Source of the DNA: Temnopleurus reevesii
Lineage: Eukaryota; Echinodermata; Echinoidea; Temnopleuroida; Temnopleuridae
Length of the DNA: 64,000 nt
Reading direction: 5' to 3'
NCBI GenBank assembly: GCA_036244855.1
Contig: BQKZ01002401.1
Span: forward strand, 16,606 to 80,605
This document shows, in pieces, positions 58,301-64,000 of the stretch. Each line of letters begins with the position of its first letter. The first letter of the stretch is position 1. The notes beneath the pieces are model-generated. The model was given only the letters and a program-made list of their open reading frames with translations. It was not told where the DNA came from and did not search any database. Both the position numbers and the translations under genes were made by a program.

Positions 58301-61300
58301 GGTTTACGTTAATAACTTGATTCAATATTTACAATTAAGAATTAGTATTTTGATTTAAAATAAGGGCTTTGAAAAAATGTGGCTAAGATGTGGCTAAGAT
58401 GATAAAACTCAGCTTAGTATAACTGACATAACAAAAGACATGAAAGTATTCAATCTAGATACCACATAATAATACAAAATCCTCCAGACACATGTGGTTT
58501 AGTGGTAAGGATACTGGTATTCAAAGCTATAGACTCGGGGTCCATTCCTGGTAGAGGTGCAGTTTTTCAACCTTGTCAGAAAGGGGTATTGATGAGGCCA
58601 AACCCCCTGCCAATGTTGTTGATCAACCAAACATTGCCAAAGCAGAGATGTTTGACAAACGTTTCTGAGTCGCTTTTTGTAGTCAAAATCTTGGCGGTAT
58701 TTCACCAAATCTTTCTTAAACTTACACAAGTTGACGAGTCTTATACACATAATATTCTCGATCATTGAGCACGAGAACTTATACCAGTCGTGCGTAACGT
58801 TTATTAAGGTCTTCCGAAACCAGGTGAAACGCCTTCCTGATCTCATGACACCAACATAGTTACATTATTCCATGTACTATTATATCTGTTGTTACGGTGT
58901 TCAACCCTTGGTATGATCAAGATCATGATCGCATTTGTTGATGATTATGAAGAAAAATAATAAAAATCGTCTCACAACAATCCCCTTTTTAAAAAGAATG
59001 TTGAGATTAGGACCTGAGACCACAGCACCTGCAAAAATTGTTGATGAGTCCAAGCAGAGCTGCCTTACAATCCTTTCTGAATCGCTTATTGACGAAGCCA
59101 TAGACGAAAGGGTTGATGATGTGGTTGATGGTGATCATGCGACGAAAGAAGGAGAAGACCTCGTACCCGGTGGGGTCATTGACCTTGAAAGCTCTCATGG
59201 TGAGAGGAATCATCATACTGATGAACTGAGGCAAGAATGAGACGAAGTAGATGACGGTGACAATGAGAAGCATCTTAGTTGTACTGTCCATCGAATCTTG
59301 GTTGGTCTTGGCCTTCTTCGTCTTCTTACAGCGGGAAAATAAAGACAACACTTTACTCGAAGATGATTCGACGTCACCATTCTCTGCTAGCTTGGAATGA
59401 GAAGTGTCGTCAACTCCATATGTACGCTTTGGAGTATCTTCCATGTTATCGGCATTCTTCAGCTCGATGTCGGTATGGTGAAGGTCGCTCATCGTTTCAT
59501 CCACGCTCTGCTTGGACGGTCCCCCGACCGAAGTCTCGACGGTAGCCCGATTCGATGATGATGTCGCGTCCTCCTTGGCTTTAGACACGACGCCGCTGAT
59601 GTTCCCCGGACCACCCTTCATCCGAGCTCGAATCCTCATCTGCTTCCTGATGGCGAGATAGATGAGTGTGTAACAGACCACGACTACAAGCAGTCCACCG
59701 AGGAATGTGATTGGAAAGCTTACCTTCAGGACCCACTTGATAGCAGGCTCCGTGGTCACTGGGTAGCACATCGTACGGTTGCCCGGCAGCTCACGGGTTC
59801 GATAGGCAATAGCGATAGGTGTAGTCATGATGTATCCGACAGGGACGCACAGGGCGGCGATCACCGCCGCGTATTTCGGCTGGATTCGTTTTGACATCGG
59901 TTTGCAGACGGCAAGGTATCGCTCGATAGCCACGGCGATCGTCAAAAACCGCGAAACGTAAATGAGTCCATGGTTGGTGTAGAAGCGAAACTTACAGAAT
60001 GAATTGCTCGGGTAATCGTAGTAGACTGTGTAATGGTAGATGACCACGGGAGCCATGAGGCAAACTCCGAGATCGGCCAAGGCGAGAGCGATGATGAAGA
60101 CACCACTGCTCGTTCGCTGCTGTTTCTTACAGTACGTCAAAATTATCAGAAGATTGCCAGGGACGCCTACTGCGAATAAAATCGCTTGGTAACAGATTGA
60201 GATGATTTCTGGGGTTGAAAATGCCATGGTATCCACAATTTTATGGCTCAAAATCACAGTTGAAATGAAGATTGAGTACACGGTTTAAACCACGGTTTAT
60301 ATCAAATGATTATACAAATCTATATCAGAATTTTACCCCAAACTTTCTCAATAAATAGCAGAGTAGAACATCTGGCTTAGTTAGAGAAGGCTTCACTCAA
60401 ATGAAACCCTGAGGCGAATACCATGATTTTATATAGTGCCTCGATGCTACAACGAAACTGCGAAACAGGTTGGATACTTTTGTTATTATTTTGTCTGGTT
60501 TGCGCGCGGTGTAATGTTTTTTTAACGCTGCTCATCCATAATGTGTCCGTCAAGTTCACAAACGCATGACGTATGGAAGAGGTGGGGCAACTTGTCACAG
60601 TAATGTAAATACGGCGCAAAAGAGGCATGGAGACAGATCGAAAGGGGCTGTATTAAAGGTCGCCCCCCCCCCCCCNGCAATAATTATATGAAGCCCCACT
60701 TGTAGAAATCGTTTATGCATTAAAAGTGATTTAATTTATTGCATTGCTCAATTAGTGTTTCATTACTATAAATACTCTATTGAATAAGGAACTTTTAGTA
60801 TCATCAATCAATCTGAAAGTCATTTATTGACCCCGTATTCCCATAAAAGAGGGTATGATTATTCTGTTAGTCTGTCTAAGTACAGATATGTGGGCACTGC
60901 ACCTGGGGCAAATCTTGGAAATATAAGTTGTGACCGTCCTTGTCGTAGATGGCACTGTGAGGTATTAATAAAGTTGAAACTTTTAGCACGGTTTCAAAGA
61001 TTATGAATAATGTAATATTATTTCATTTTGGGAAGGTGGGTAAATTGTGTGTGCTTAGACAATTATTTTCAAAGATTAATTACAAAAGCCATTAAAATGT
61101 TCAACATATGATACATTTTTTTCTCTTCTAGCAATGATACATCATGAAATAAAGGAAACAAAAGTGTTTTTTTTTTAACATGAATCGATTCAGGTTTTAT
61201 TTGAATAGGTGATTCAAATGTAAACTCGAGTTTCCTGTATAATGTTAATTCATATGTCAAAACATCAACTGTAAACAAGCTATTCATAATCATTATAGCC

Positions 61301-61811
61301 CTGATGTCTCGTATATCGCATTATCAGGATAAAAAGTGCAAAGACCCATGTGTTTATAAAGTTGTATGGATGACAGAGTGAGAAGGACGTACTCTGTTTA
61401 ATTTATTAAAAAGCACCAGTTTCGATTACTATAATGGATAATATTCTGTATGAATTGAGTAGCTCTTCACTTTCGGGCGAACTTGATTTATTGACCTTGT
61501 AGATAAACTATGGAAAATCCATCATTATATTGTTAGATCATTACGTTTTTTTTGTTGCTTACTTATGACAATTAAAGGAAATTATCAGCGTGTCATTGAC
61601 TATCATAATGATTCTATTATTGGGTCTGATTCAGTTTTTTGTGTTATGTCACCAGGACGCGGAAGGGGAGGGGCTATATTGGGGGATGCAGCCCCTCCAC
61701 CCCTTTTGTTAATGTGTGCAAAATATATGACAGTGTGTGATATATGTGATATATAATAATAATAATGATAATAACAATAACAATTATGAAAATAATAATA
61801 ATAATGATAAT

Positions 61812-61842
<31 letters not shown>

Positions 61843-63781
61843 GATAAAATGATAATAACAATGATGATAATAATGATAATAATGATGATAATAATAATAC
61901 CCCGGCTTTAGCGAGAGCAGCTTTGTGCAGACCTGTAGACATTCATGCTTAACGGAATTATCAAAATTTTTGGTAGATTTTGGTCATTGAATTACAATAT
62001 AGGAATATTATATTATTATTATTTTTATCACTATTATCATCATTATTATTGTTAATATTGTTATTGTTATCATCATTATTATTTCTATCATTTTGTATAG
62101 CTGTGGAATAGACGCGACAGCCAAACTTGAAGCATACACCGGTGGTATATATGAGGAGTACAAGATCCTTGCGCTAGTAAGTATCATAAAATTTAGCCAA
62201 TCATTACGCGTTTCGAGGCAGATCCAAGATTGCTCAACAGGAGCCACCAGTTACAGGATAAAGCAATAATAATTAAGAAGACTGTTTGAAACAATCCAAT
62301 TAGATAAAACGGTTGGTTTTAAAGATATTCAACAAGACCTCCAAATCCAAAGACGGATGTCCTGAAGCAAGCAAGCAAATGAATAGATGCAAAATTTAAC
62401 ATATTTGTGTTTTTAGCGTGCGTCAGCCCAGCGTTTTTTTAAATGAAAAAAAAAATGTTCCTCGAGCGCAGAGTACACGCCGATCAGAGGTGAGCTGACG
62501 TTCGGCTTGAGCTCAAGGTGCGTATGCCAAACGTCAGTCCACTGTATGACCTGCGTCTTTGTGTGTCCGGGAGCGTTTTAACTGTCAAAAACAATGGGCC
62601 AACGCAGGCTAAAAACACAAAGGTGTGAGTTGGTCTTTAGAAAGAGAAAAACAATTGTGGTAATCAAAATCTGCTTTTCAAACAATGATTTGGCAAGTTG
62701 CTTTCTCTGTCCCCTGACGTGGATCCACCATTTATGTAATCATCAATATCAAATTCTGATCATAATTTCCTGTAATCACTGATAATATCTTAATCAATAC
62801 TCCCCATGTACGCCATCCCTTGTTCAGATATCATGTATAGGCTTTGGCAGTTGTGATTTTCTCCATGAAAAAAAAGTTTCATACGATGCCTTTACGTTAA
62901 CTTGCTATTGAATCTACAGTTTTTCTTTTGATAAGTTTTCACTGAGATACAGGAAAATCCTAAAAAGTAGTCTTTAGTTAACATTATTAAAACATTCTTT
63001 ATTTCAGAAGAAAATAACCTTTTTTTAAGGAATACAGAAATAATCATTGCCATATGTCTACTTTGCATTTATCTAATATGTATTATCTTGTCAAATTCAT
63101 TGATTTATGATGATGTGATTTTTTTCTCTGTGTTGTCAGAAGTGGAAACAAATGAAATGAAATGTCAAAGACACCTTAATATATTAGATTAGTGCAGCAG
63201 GGAAATTAGAATTAGTAGGGCTATAAGGAAATAAACATAAGAGCCACTGGTCTCCAATAGGTTTTCCATTAATTTTGCACGCAATGCTATATCATATACC
63301 TCTATCTTTATTAAAAATAGGACAAGAACATTCGTAAATTCGTATATATTAAAGAAAACAAGAACCCTAGCAAATGGCAGAATGCCGAGTTTTTAGTCCT
63401 TAATTTGATTCTATTTTGCTGGCATTATAAATCACAGAATGTGTTTAATTTTTTGTTACATTATCAATTTTCTACAAACCAAGCAATATAATGTAGCGAA
63501 TAGGTGACATTTTTTATGCCAAAATATTTTTTTTTAAATGATCAGGAATCGCGGAAATTTCGCGAGTACAATGAATCGATCATGATATGGTCTATGATAT
63601 ATAAAATATATATTTTTCTATCTTGTTAACATTTGATGACAAAAAATATATGCTTTTTACAATTCTCCTATCTTTTTTGCCATTTCAGACAAACCATATA
63701 ATATCTGTAGCTGGTTGGGGCGTTGATAATGCGACAGGGAATGAATACTGGATAGTGAGGAATTCATGGGGTGAACCGTGG
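45293..63781 (+). CDS. CTSZ: Cathepsin Z/X (lysosomal cysteine carboxypeptidase), exons present but out of order
   Basis: Papain-family (C1A) carboxypeptidase that trims one residue from the C-terminus, in lysosomes or secreted. Exons seen: 45293-45411 (signal/propeptide, contains a TGA), about 48180-48339, 48940-49119, 50357-50507, 51314-51427 (terminal exon), 62101-62176, 63689-63781. The HIP mini-loop before the active-site Cys ([12 protein letters not shown]) is the hallmark of cathepsin X. Catalytic Cys (48306-48308), His (63695-63697) and Asn (63761-63763) are present. Joined as 48180, 48940, 50357, 62101, 63689, 51314, the phases match exactly (774 nt, 257 residues plus stop), close to the mature human enzyme. 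In the order given here exon 50357 to 51314 breaks the frame. Hence intact mature coding content in a rearranged assembly; the damaged exon 1 leaves functionality open. Confidence 0.9.
45796..46063. mobile_element. MITE-like element with TACAC(G/T)GCAAAA ends
   Basis: The left end TACACGGCAAAAAACGCTGG and right end (complement TACACTGCAAAACGCTGGTG) pair through GTGTTAAATT, about 27 bases with small indels. 268 bases, with internal repeats of TGGTGTTA. The paired locus at about 47310-47325 lacks it, so the borders are fixed by an empty site. TA at both ends would suit a Tc1/mariner-type target. Confidence 0.75.
46313..46838. other. Assembly gap (526 N)
   Basis: Run of N. It lies between CTSZ exon 1 and the HIP exon and could hide a propeptide exon. 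Open frames reported across it have no meaning. Confidence 0.99.
48180..48339 (+). CDS. CTSZ: CTSZ exon with HIP loop and catalytic cysteine
   Basis: Reads [10 protein letters not shown], then [27 protein letters not shown] and [12 protein letters not shown], and ends in phase 1 at GCTG|gtaggt. The oxyanion Gln, HIP insertion and active-site Cys are intact. The 5' border is unclear: a fine pyrimidine tract (48151-48169) precedes YPRPH but there is no AG between it and the coding start. An ATG at 48144 keeps the frame open ([13 protein letters not shown]), which may be translated intron. The start given is the first residue with homology. Confidence 0.85.
48940..49119 (+). CDS. CTSZ: CTSZ exon: mature enzyme, LSVQNVIDC region
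   Basis: Phase-1 entry completes Asp, then [36 protein letters not shown] and [16 protein letters not shown]. The GCQGG-like substrate-groove motif and the paired cysteines of cathepsin X are present. The acceptor is TTCATACAG and the donor A|gtaagt. The intron that follows contains the library adapter and pasted plexin fragment. Confidence 0.93.
49215..49266 (+). mobile_element. Truncated SINE copy
   Basis: CTGCAAGGAATTTATCCACA and AAGCTGCACTCAACAC match the 5' portion of the SINE at 51998-52219 (AGAAATTCATCCACATTGTG, CTGCACTCCACCC). It runs into the GAA repeat. Confidence 0.6.
49286..49381 (+). repeat. (GAA)n microsatellite, about 95 bases
   Basis: Near-perfect AAG/GAA repeat. On the opposite strand it produces a poly-Leu or poly-Ser open frame that is not a gene. 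It ends just before the adapter sequence. Confidence 0.95.
49395..49432 (+). other. Nextera mate-pair junction adapter (assembly artefact)
   Basis: CTGTCTCTTATACACATCT (49395-49413) followed at once by its complement AGATGTGTATAAGAGACAG (49414-49432). This is two Tn5 mosaic ends head to head, exactly the circularisation junction of a Nextera mate-pair library. Translated on the minus strand it gives the familiar contaminant word [12 protein letters not shown]. It is not biological sequence. Confidence 0.97.
49433..49562 (+). other. Misplaced 130-base copy of plexin exon 28 and its donor
   Basis: Identical by eye to 35782-35911, starting inside exon 28 at CATATGTGTTTGACATG and running through its donor into the intron. 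It begins at the exact end of the adapter, so it is a mate-pair read-through pasted into the cathepsin intron. It should be masked, not annotated as a plexin paralogue or pseudogene. Confidence 0.93.
49800..50290 (+). repeat. Long pyrimidine-rich tract in the CTSZ intron
   Basis: Nearly 500 bases dominated by C and T on the plus strand (CTCTCTCCTCGCTTTCTCCCC and similar), beginning with a poly-C run at 49801-49810. It lies just upstream of the 50357 exon. Low complexity; no exon seen. Confidence 0.7.
50357..50507 (+). CDS. CTSZ: CTSZ exon: [10 protein letters not shown] region
   Basis: After the split codon reads [19 protein letters not shown], then [14 protein letters not shown] and KEIYAKGPI, ending in phase 2 (AG|gtgatt). 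The KGPI(S) C join is completed by exon 62101-62176 (C TGT GGA), not by the next exon in this sequence. Donor gtgatt is slightly weak. Confidence 0.92.
51122..51238. mobile_element. Hairpin element, CCCGGTCACA family, copy 1
   Basis: Starts GCCCACGGTCACAACACGAT and ends CTATGTGACCGGGGCTT. The inner arms ACACGACTCTTTGTTAATTG and AACAAAGAGTCGTGTT pair well. Same family as 52945-53073 and 53200-53335. Confidence 0.75.
51314..51427 (+). CDS. CTSZ: CTSZ terminal exon, placed too early
   Basis: The acceptor TATACACAG is followed by [37 protein letters not shown] and TGA. This is the C-terminal end of cathepsin X (W.RIVTS...NL.IE..C.FGDPIV). It starts in phase 0, as needed after exon 63689-63781 (ends GEPW|). 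It cannot follow 50357-50507, which ends in phase 2. It is the first exon of a block bounded by Ns at 50697 and 60676. A GATGAT microsatellite follows the stop. Confidence 0.93.
   Translation, partial: GEQGWFRIVTSKAKRGKGNWYNLGIEGECRYGDPIVP
51949..52338. mobile_element. MITE-like element with about 33-base inverted ends, carrying a nested SINE
   Basis: The left end CGAATTAAGGTGGACGAAGG continues to CTGACGAATAAGA. The complement of the right end is CGAATTGAGGGAGACGAAGG, then the same CTGACGAATAAGA; about 30 of 33 positions agree. A SINE (51998-52219) is inserted near the left end. No coding potential. Confidence 0.8.
51998..52219 (+). mobile_element. SINE, fullest copy in the window
   Basis: Words in order: TTCATCCACATTGTGCTGCA, CACCCAGGTGAGGTGAATGG, GTACCTGGTAGGAAT, TTCCTTGAAACGCCAAG, AAAGCCAGGGTAATAAT, AGAGCGCTTAGAGAATTC, AAGTGCTATATAAAAG and ATTATTATT. 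Related copies lie at 30365-30533 and 49215-49266. This word set is familiar from sea urchin genomic DNA, which is part of the reason for the organism guess. Confidence 0.7.
52456..52884. mobile_element. Inverted-repeat element with GTCACATTAATTCG ends
   Basis: The left end TGTCACATTAATTCGCACAT pairs with the right end, whose complement reads GGTCACATTAATTCGTATAC. About 430 bases, AT-rich interior with no convincing gene. MITE-like. Confidence 0.65.
52945..53073. mobile_element. Hairpin element, CCCGGTCACA family, copy 2
   Basis: AAGCCCCGGTCACATAGGA at the left and TCCTATGTGACCGGGGCTT at the right are perfect complements over 19 bases. Pairing continues through GGAAGCAACACGA and TCGTGTTGCTTCC. 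About 129 bases; the best preserved of three copies. Confidence 0.88.
53200..53335. mobile_element. Hairpin element, CCCGGTCACA family, copy 3 (degraded)
   Basis: GCCCCAGTCACAACGAAG at the left, GCACGATTCAACACGA and AACAAAGAGTCGCGTT in the middle, CCATGGGGCTGGGACTTAAG at the right. Same plan as 51122-51238 with many changes. Confidence 0.6.
54760..55220. mobile_element. Large imperfect palindromic repeat (GTCCGATTTT arms)
   Basis: The left arm AATTGAGAAAAATTGGACAA with TAAGAAAGTTATGAAT is the approximate complement of the right arm CCTAACTTTCTTTTTTATTA with TTGTCCGATTTTCTTCAAAC. The inner words GATGACGTCATAGGTGCACA and GTGCACCCATGATGTCATC also mirror each other. A related single arm is at about 575-630. 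Confidence 0.5.
57311..57390 (-). mobile_element. tRNA-like sequence (SINE head or tRNA pseudogene), minus strand
   Basis: Read on the minus strand, TAGCTCAGTCGGTAGAGC (about 57365-57382) is a perfect A box/D arm and GGGTTCAATACCC (57316-57328 region) a perfect B box/T arm. The acceptor arms do not pair convincingly and the anticodon arm is long, so it is not called as a functional tRNA. Confidence 0.55.
57551..57743. mobile_element. Hairpin element with TTACAGATCATG ends
   Basis: TTACAGATCATG at the left and CATGATCTGTAA at the right are complements. Inside, GCGTGCACCCTTTAAACGTA pairs with TACGTTGAAAGGGTGCATGC. About 193 bases. MITE-like. Confidence 0.75.
58489..58560 (+). mobile_element. 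tRNA-like sequence, plus strand
   Basis: TGTGGTTTAGTGGTAAGGAT (about 58493-58512) resembles an A box and GGGGTCCATTCCTGG (58537-58551) a degenerate B box. No clean cloverleaf. Likely a tRNA-derived SINE remnant, similar in head to the one at 22140-22205. Confidence 0.45.
59007..60227 (-). CDS. Class A (rhodopsin-like) G-protein-coupled receptor, single exon, orphan
   Basis: Intact 406-residue seven-helix receptor. The start is the ATG at 60227 in a full Kozak context (ACCATGG); the frame runs further upstream only from a non-ATG codon. Landmarks: GNLL in TM1 (N25), LALADL in TM2 (D52), Cys78 and Cys154 for the extracellular disulphide, ERY at 102-104 ending TM3, TM4 about 118-141, TM5 about 165-192, TM6 about 317-341, NPFVY at 372-376 in TM7, and a CRCC tail (399-402) suited to palmitoylation. 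GNRT at 149-152 is an N-glycosylation site in loop 2. Intracellular loop 3 is long (about 124 residues), hydrophilic and Ser/Thr rich. TM6 has SFLP in place of the usual CWxP. Ligand unknown; a peptide or amine receptor-like orphan. Echinoderms have many intronless receptors of this kind. Confidence 0.93.
   Translation of the reverse strand: MAFSTPEIISICYQAILFAVGVPGNLLIILTYCKKQQRTSSGVFIIALALADLGVCLMAPVVIYHYTVYYDYPSNSFCKFRFYTNHGLIYVSRFLTIAVAIERYLAVCKPMSKRIQPKYAAVIAALCVPVGYIMTTPIAIAYRTRELPGNRTMCYPVTTEPAIKWVLKVSFPITFLGGLLVVVVCYTLIYLAIRKQMRIRARMKGGPGNISGVVSKAKEDATSSSNRATVETSVGGPSKQSVDETMSDLHHTDIELKNADNMEDTPKRTYGVDDTSHSKLAENGDVESSSSKVLSLFSRCKKTKKAKTNQDSMDSTTKMLLIVTVIYFVSFLPQFISMMIPLTMRAFKVNDPTGYEVFSFFRRMITINHIINPFVYGFVNKRFRKDCKAALLGLINNFCRCCGLRS
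60228..62100. other. GPCR upstream flank, poly-C/N join and CTSZ intron
   Basis: A poly-C run ends at the single N 60676, which probably marks a contig join. Sequence on either side need not be neighbours in the genome. A short GC-rich hairpin (GGGGATGCAGCCCCTCC) lies near 61680-61700. (AAT/ATA)n stretches lie at 61755-61900 and their complement at about 62010-62090. No gene seen. Confidence 0.55.
62101..62176 (+). CDS. CTSZ: CTSZ exon: [17 protein letters not shown]
   Basis: The acceptor TTTTGTATAG is followed by a C that completes Ser with exon 50357-50507, then [20 protein letters not shown] and KILAL, with donor CTA|gtaagt. Matches the C G I.A...L..Y.GGIY segment of cathepsin X. Phase fits 50357-50507 exactly, which supports the corrected order. 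Confidence 0.92.
62404..62621. mobile_element. Inverted-repeat element with TTTGTGTTTTTAGC ends
   Basis: The left end TTTGTGTTTTTAGCGTGCGT, then CAGCCCA, pairs with the right end, whose complement reads TTTGTGTTTTTAGCCTGCGT, then TGGCCCA. About 218 bases. Inside, CTGACGTTCGGC and CCAAACGTCAG form a second hairpin. MITE-like, in a CTSZ intron. Confidence 0.75.
63689..63781 (+). CDS. CTSZ: CTSZ exon with catalytic His and Asn
   Basis: [20 protein letters not shown], then [11 protein letters not shown]. His of [10 protein letters not shown] and Asn of RNSWG complete the papain-type catalytic set. The exon is 31 codons, phase 0 at both ends, acceptor GCCATTTCAG, donor G|gtaagt. In the proteins of this family the next residues are GE.GW, which is how exon 51314-51427 begins. 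Confidence 0.95.
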
Positions 63782-63947
63782 GTAAGTTCCAGTAAATAAA
63801 ACCCAAAACAACAACAACTATGCAATTACGTCCTCTTTCAGAATATTTTTAATTATCTGCAATATATTTGTAATTGTTTTGACAATTTGTCATTTTGCTC
63901 TTCATTCATAATACATGTATACCATGATAATGATGATAATCGTAACA

Positions 63948-63948
<1 letters not shown>

Positions 63949-64000
<52 letters not shown>
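63949..64000 (+). repeat. (AAT)n microsatellite at the window end
   Basis: Uninterrupted AAT units run off the end of the window. A similar ATA repeat begins immediately after the N at 50697, which is a likely spot for a mis-join. Confidence 0.95.

Larger units (their letters stand above)
53336..58488. other. Intergenic DNA downstream of the CTSZ terminal exon
   Basis: A CT-rich microsatellite lies at about 53705-53830. A TGATT-rich stretch at 54677-54705 looks like a retroelement tail on the minus strand. A large imperfect palindrome lies at 54760-55220, a hairpin element at 57551-57743 and a tRNA-like sequence at 57311-57390. No gene was recognised. Confidence 0.55.

Noticed and set aside
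58489..58560. Functional tRNA gene
   Set aside because: B box is degenerate and arms do not pair into a cloverleaf.
60228..60281. Upstream extension of the GPCR by 18 residues
   Set aside because: The extension begins with GTG, not ATG; the ATG at 60227 has a full Kozak context and fits a normal receptor N-terminus.

Overview
This is a stretch of AT-rich, intron-rich metazoan DNA. The repeats (a SINE with a CTATATAAA/ATTATT tail, the CAGTCAAACCTGTCTA hairpin element, CR1/L2-like LINE tails) and the gene families suggest a marine invertebrate deuterostome, most likely a sea urchin or another echinoderm. That assignment is inference; no species is claimed. The sequence is a draft assembly: one 526-base gap (46313-46838), single N bases at 15199, 28835, 44484, 49664, 50697 and 60676, and one uncleaned library adapter.

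Region 1 (1-38187, + strand): the 3' two thirds of a plexin, the semaphorin receptor. I traced 31 exons from 3422 to the stop at 38187. They join in one open frame of 1,355 codons: end of IPT1, PSI2, IPT, PSI3, IPT repeats, a furin-type RKRR site, one transmembrane helix, and the split cytoplasmic RasGAP domain with its Rho-GTPase-binding insert. The sema domain and PSI1 lie upstream of the window. The RKRR site and the C-terminal wording ([15 protein letters not shown]) point to a B-type plexin, but the vertebrate B-type PDZ tail VTDL is absent. Exons 19-20 occur twice around a single N, and exons 28 and 29 each have a decayed partial copy just upstream.

Region 2 (38188-45292): intergenic, with the plexin 3' UTR, a piggyBac-like TTAA element, a hairpin element and a local duplication around an N.

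Region 3 (45293-64000, + strand): a cathepsin Z/X (CTSZ) gene, a lysosomal/secreted cysteine carboxypeptidase. All parts of the mature enzyme are present, including the HIP mini-loop and the catalytic Cys, His and Asn. The last exon (51314-51427), however, lies before the two exons that should precede it (62101-62176 and 63689-63781). The block 50698-60675 that carries it is bounded by single Ns, and the reading frame closes only if the block is moved after 64000, so a scaffold mis-order is the simplest reading. Exon 1 also has an in-frame TGA, and the next recognised exon has no visible AG acceptor.

Region 4 (59007-60227, - strand): an intact single-exon class A (rhodopsin-like) GPCR of 406 residues, inside the displaced block. 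In the proposed true order it would lie downstream of, and convergent with, CTSZ.

The plexin, protease and receptor show no functional link beyond being neighbours. The non-coding part is dense in short inverted-repeat elements (MITE-like), SINEs and tRNA-like copies. The clearest anomalies are assembly events that imitate biology: a Nextera mate-pair junction with 130 bases of plexin pasted into the cathepsin gene, haplotype-like duplications at single Ns, and the permuted cathepsin exons.
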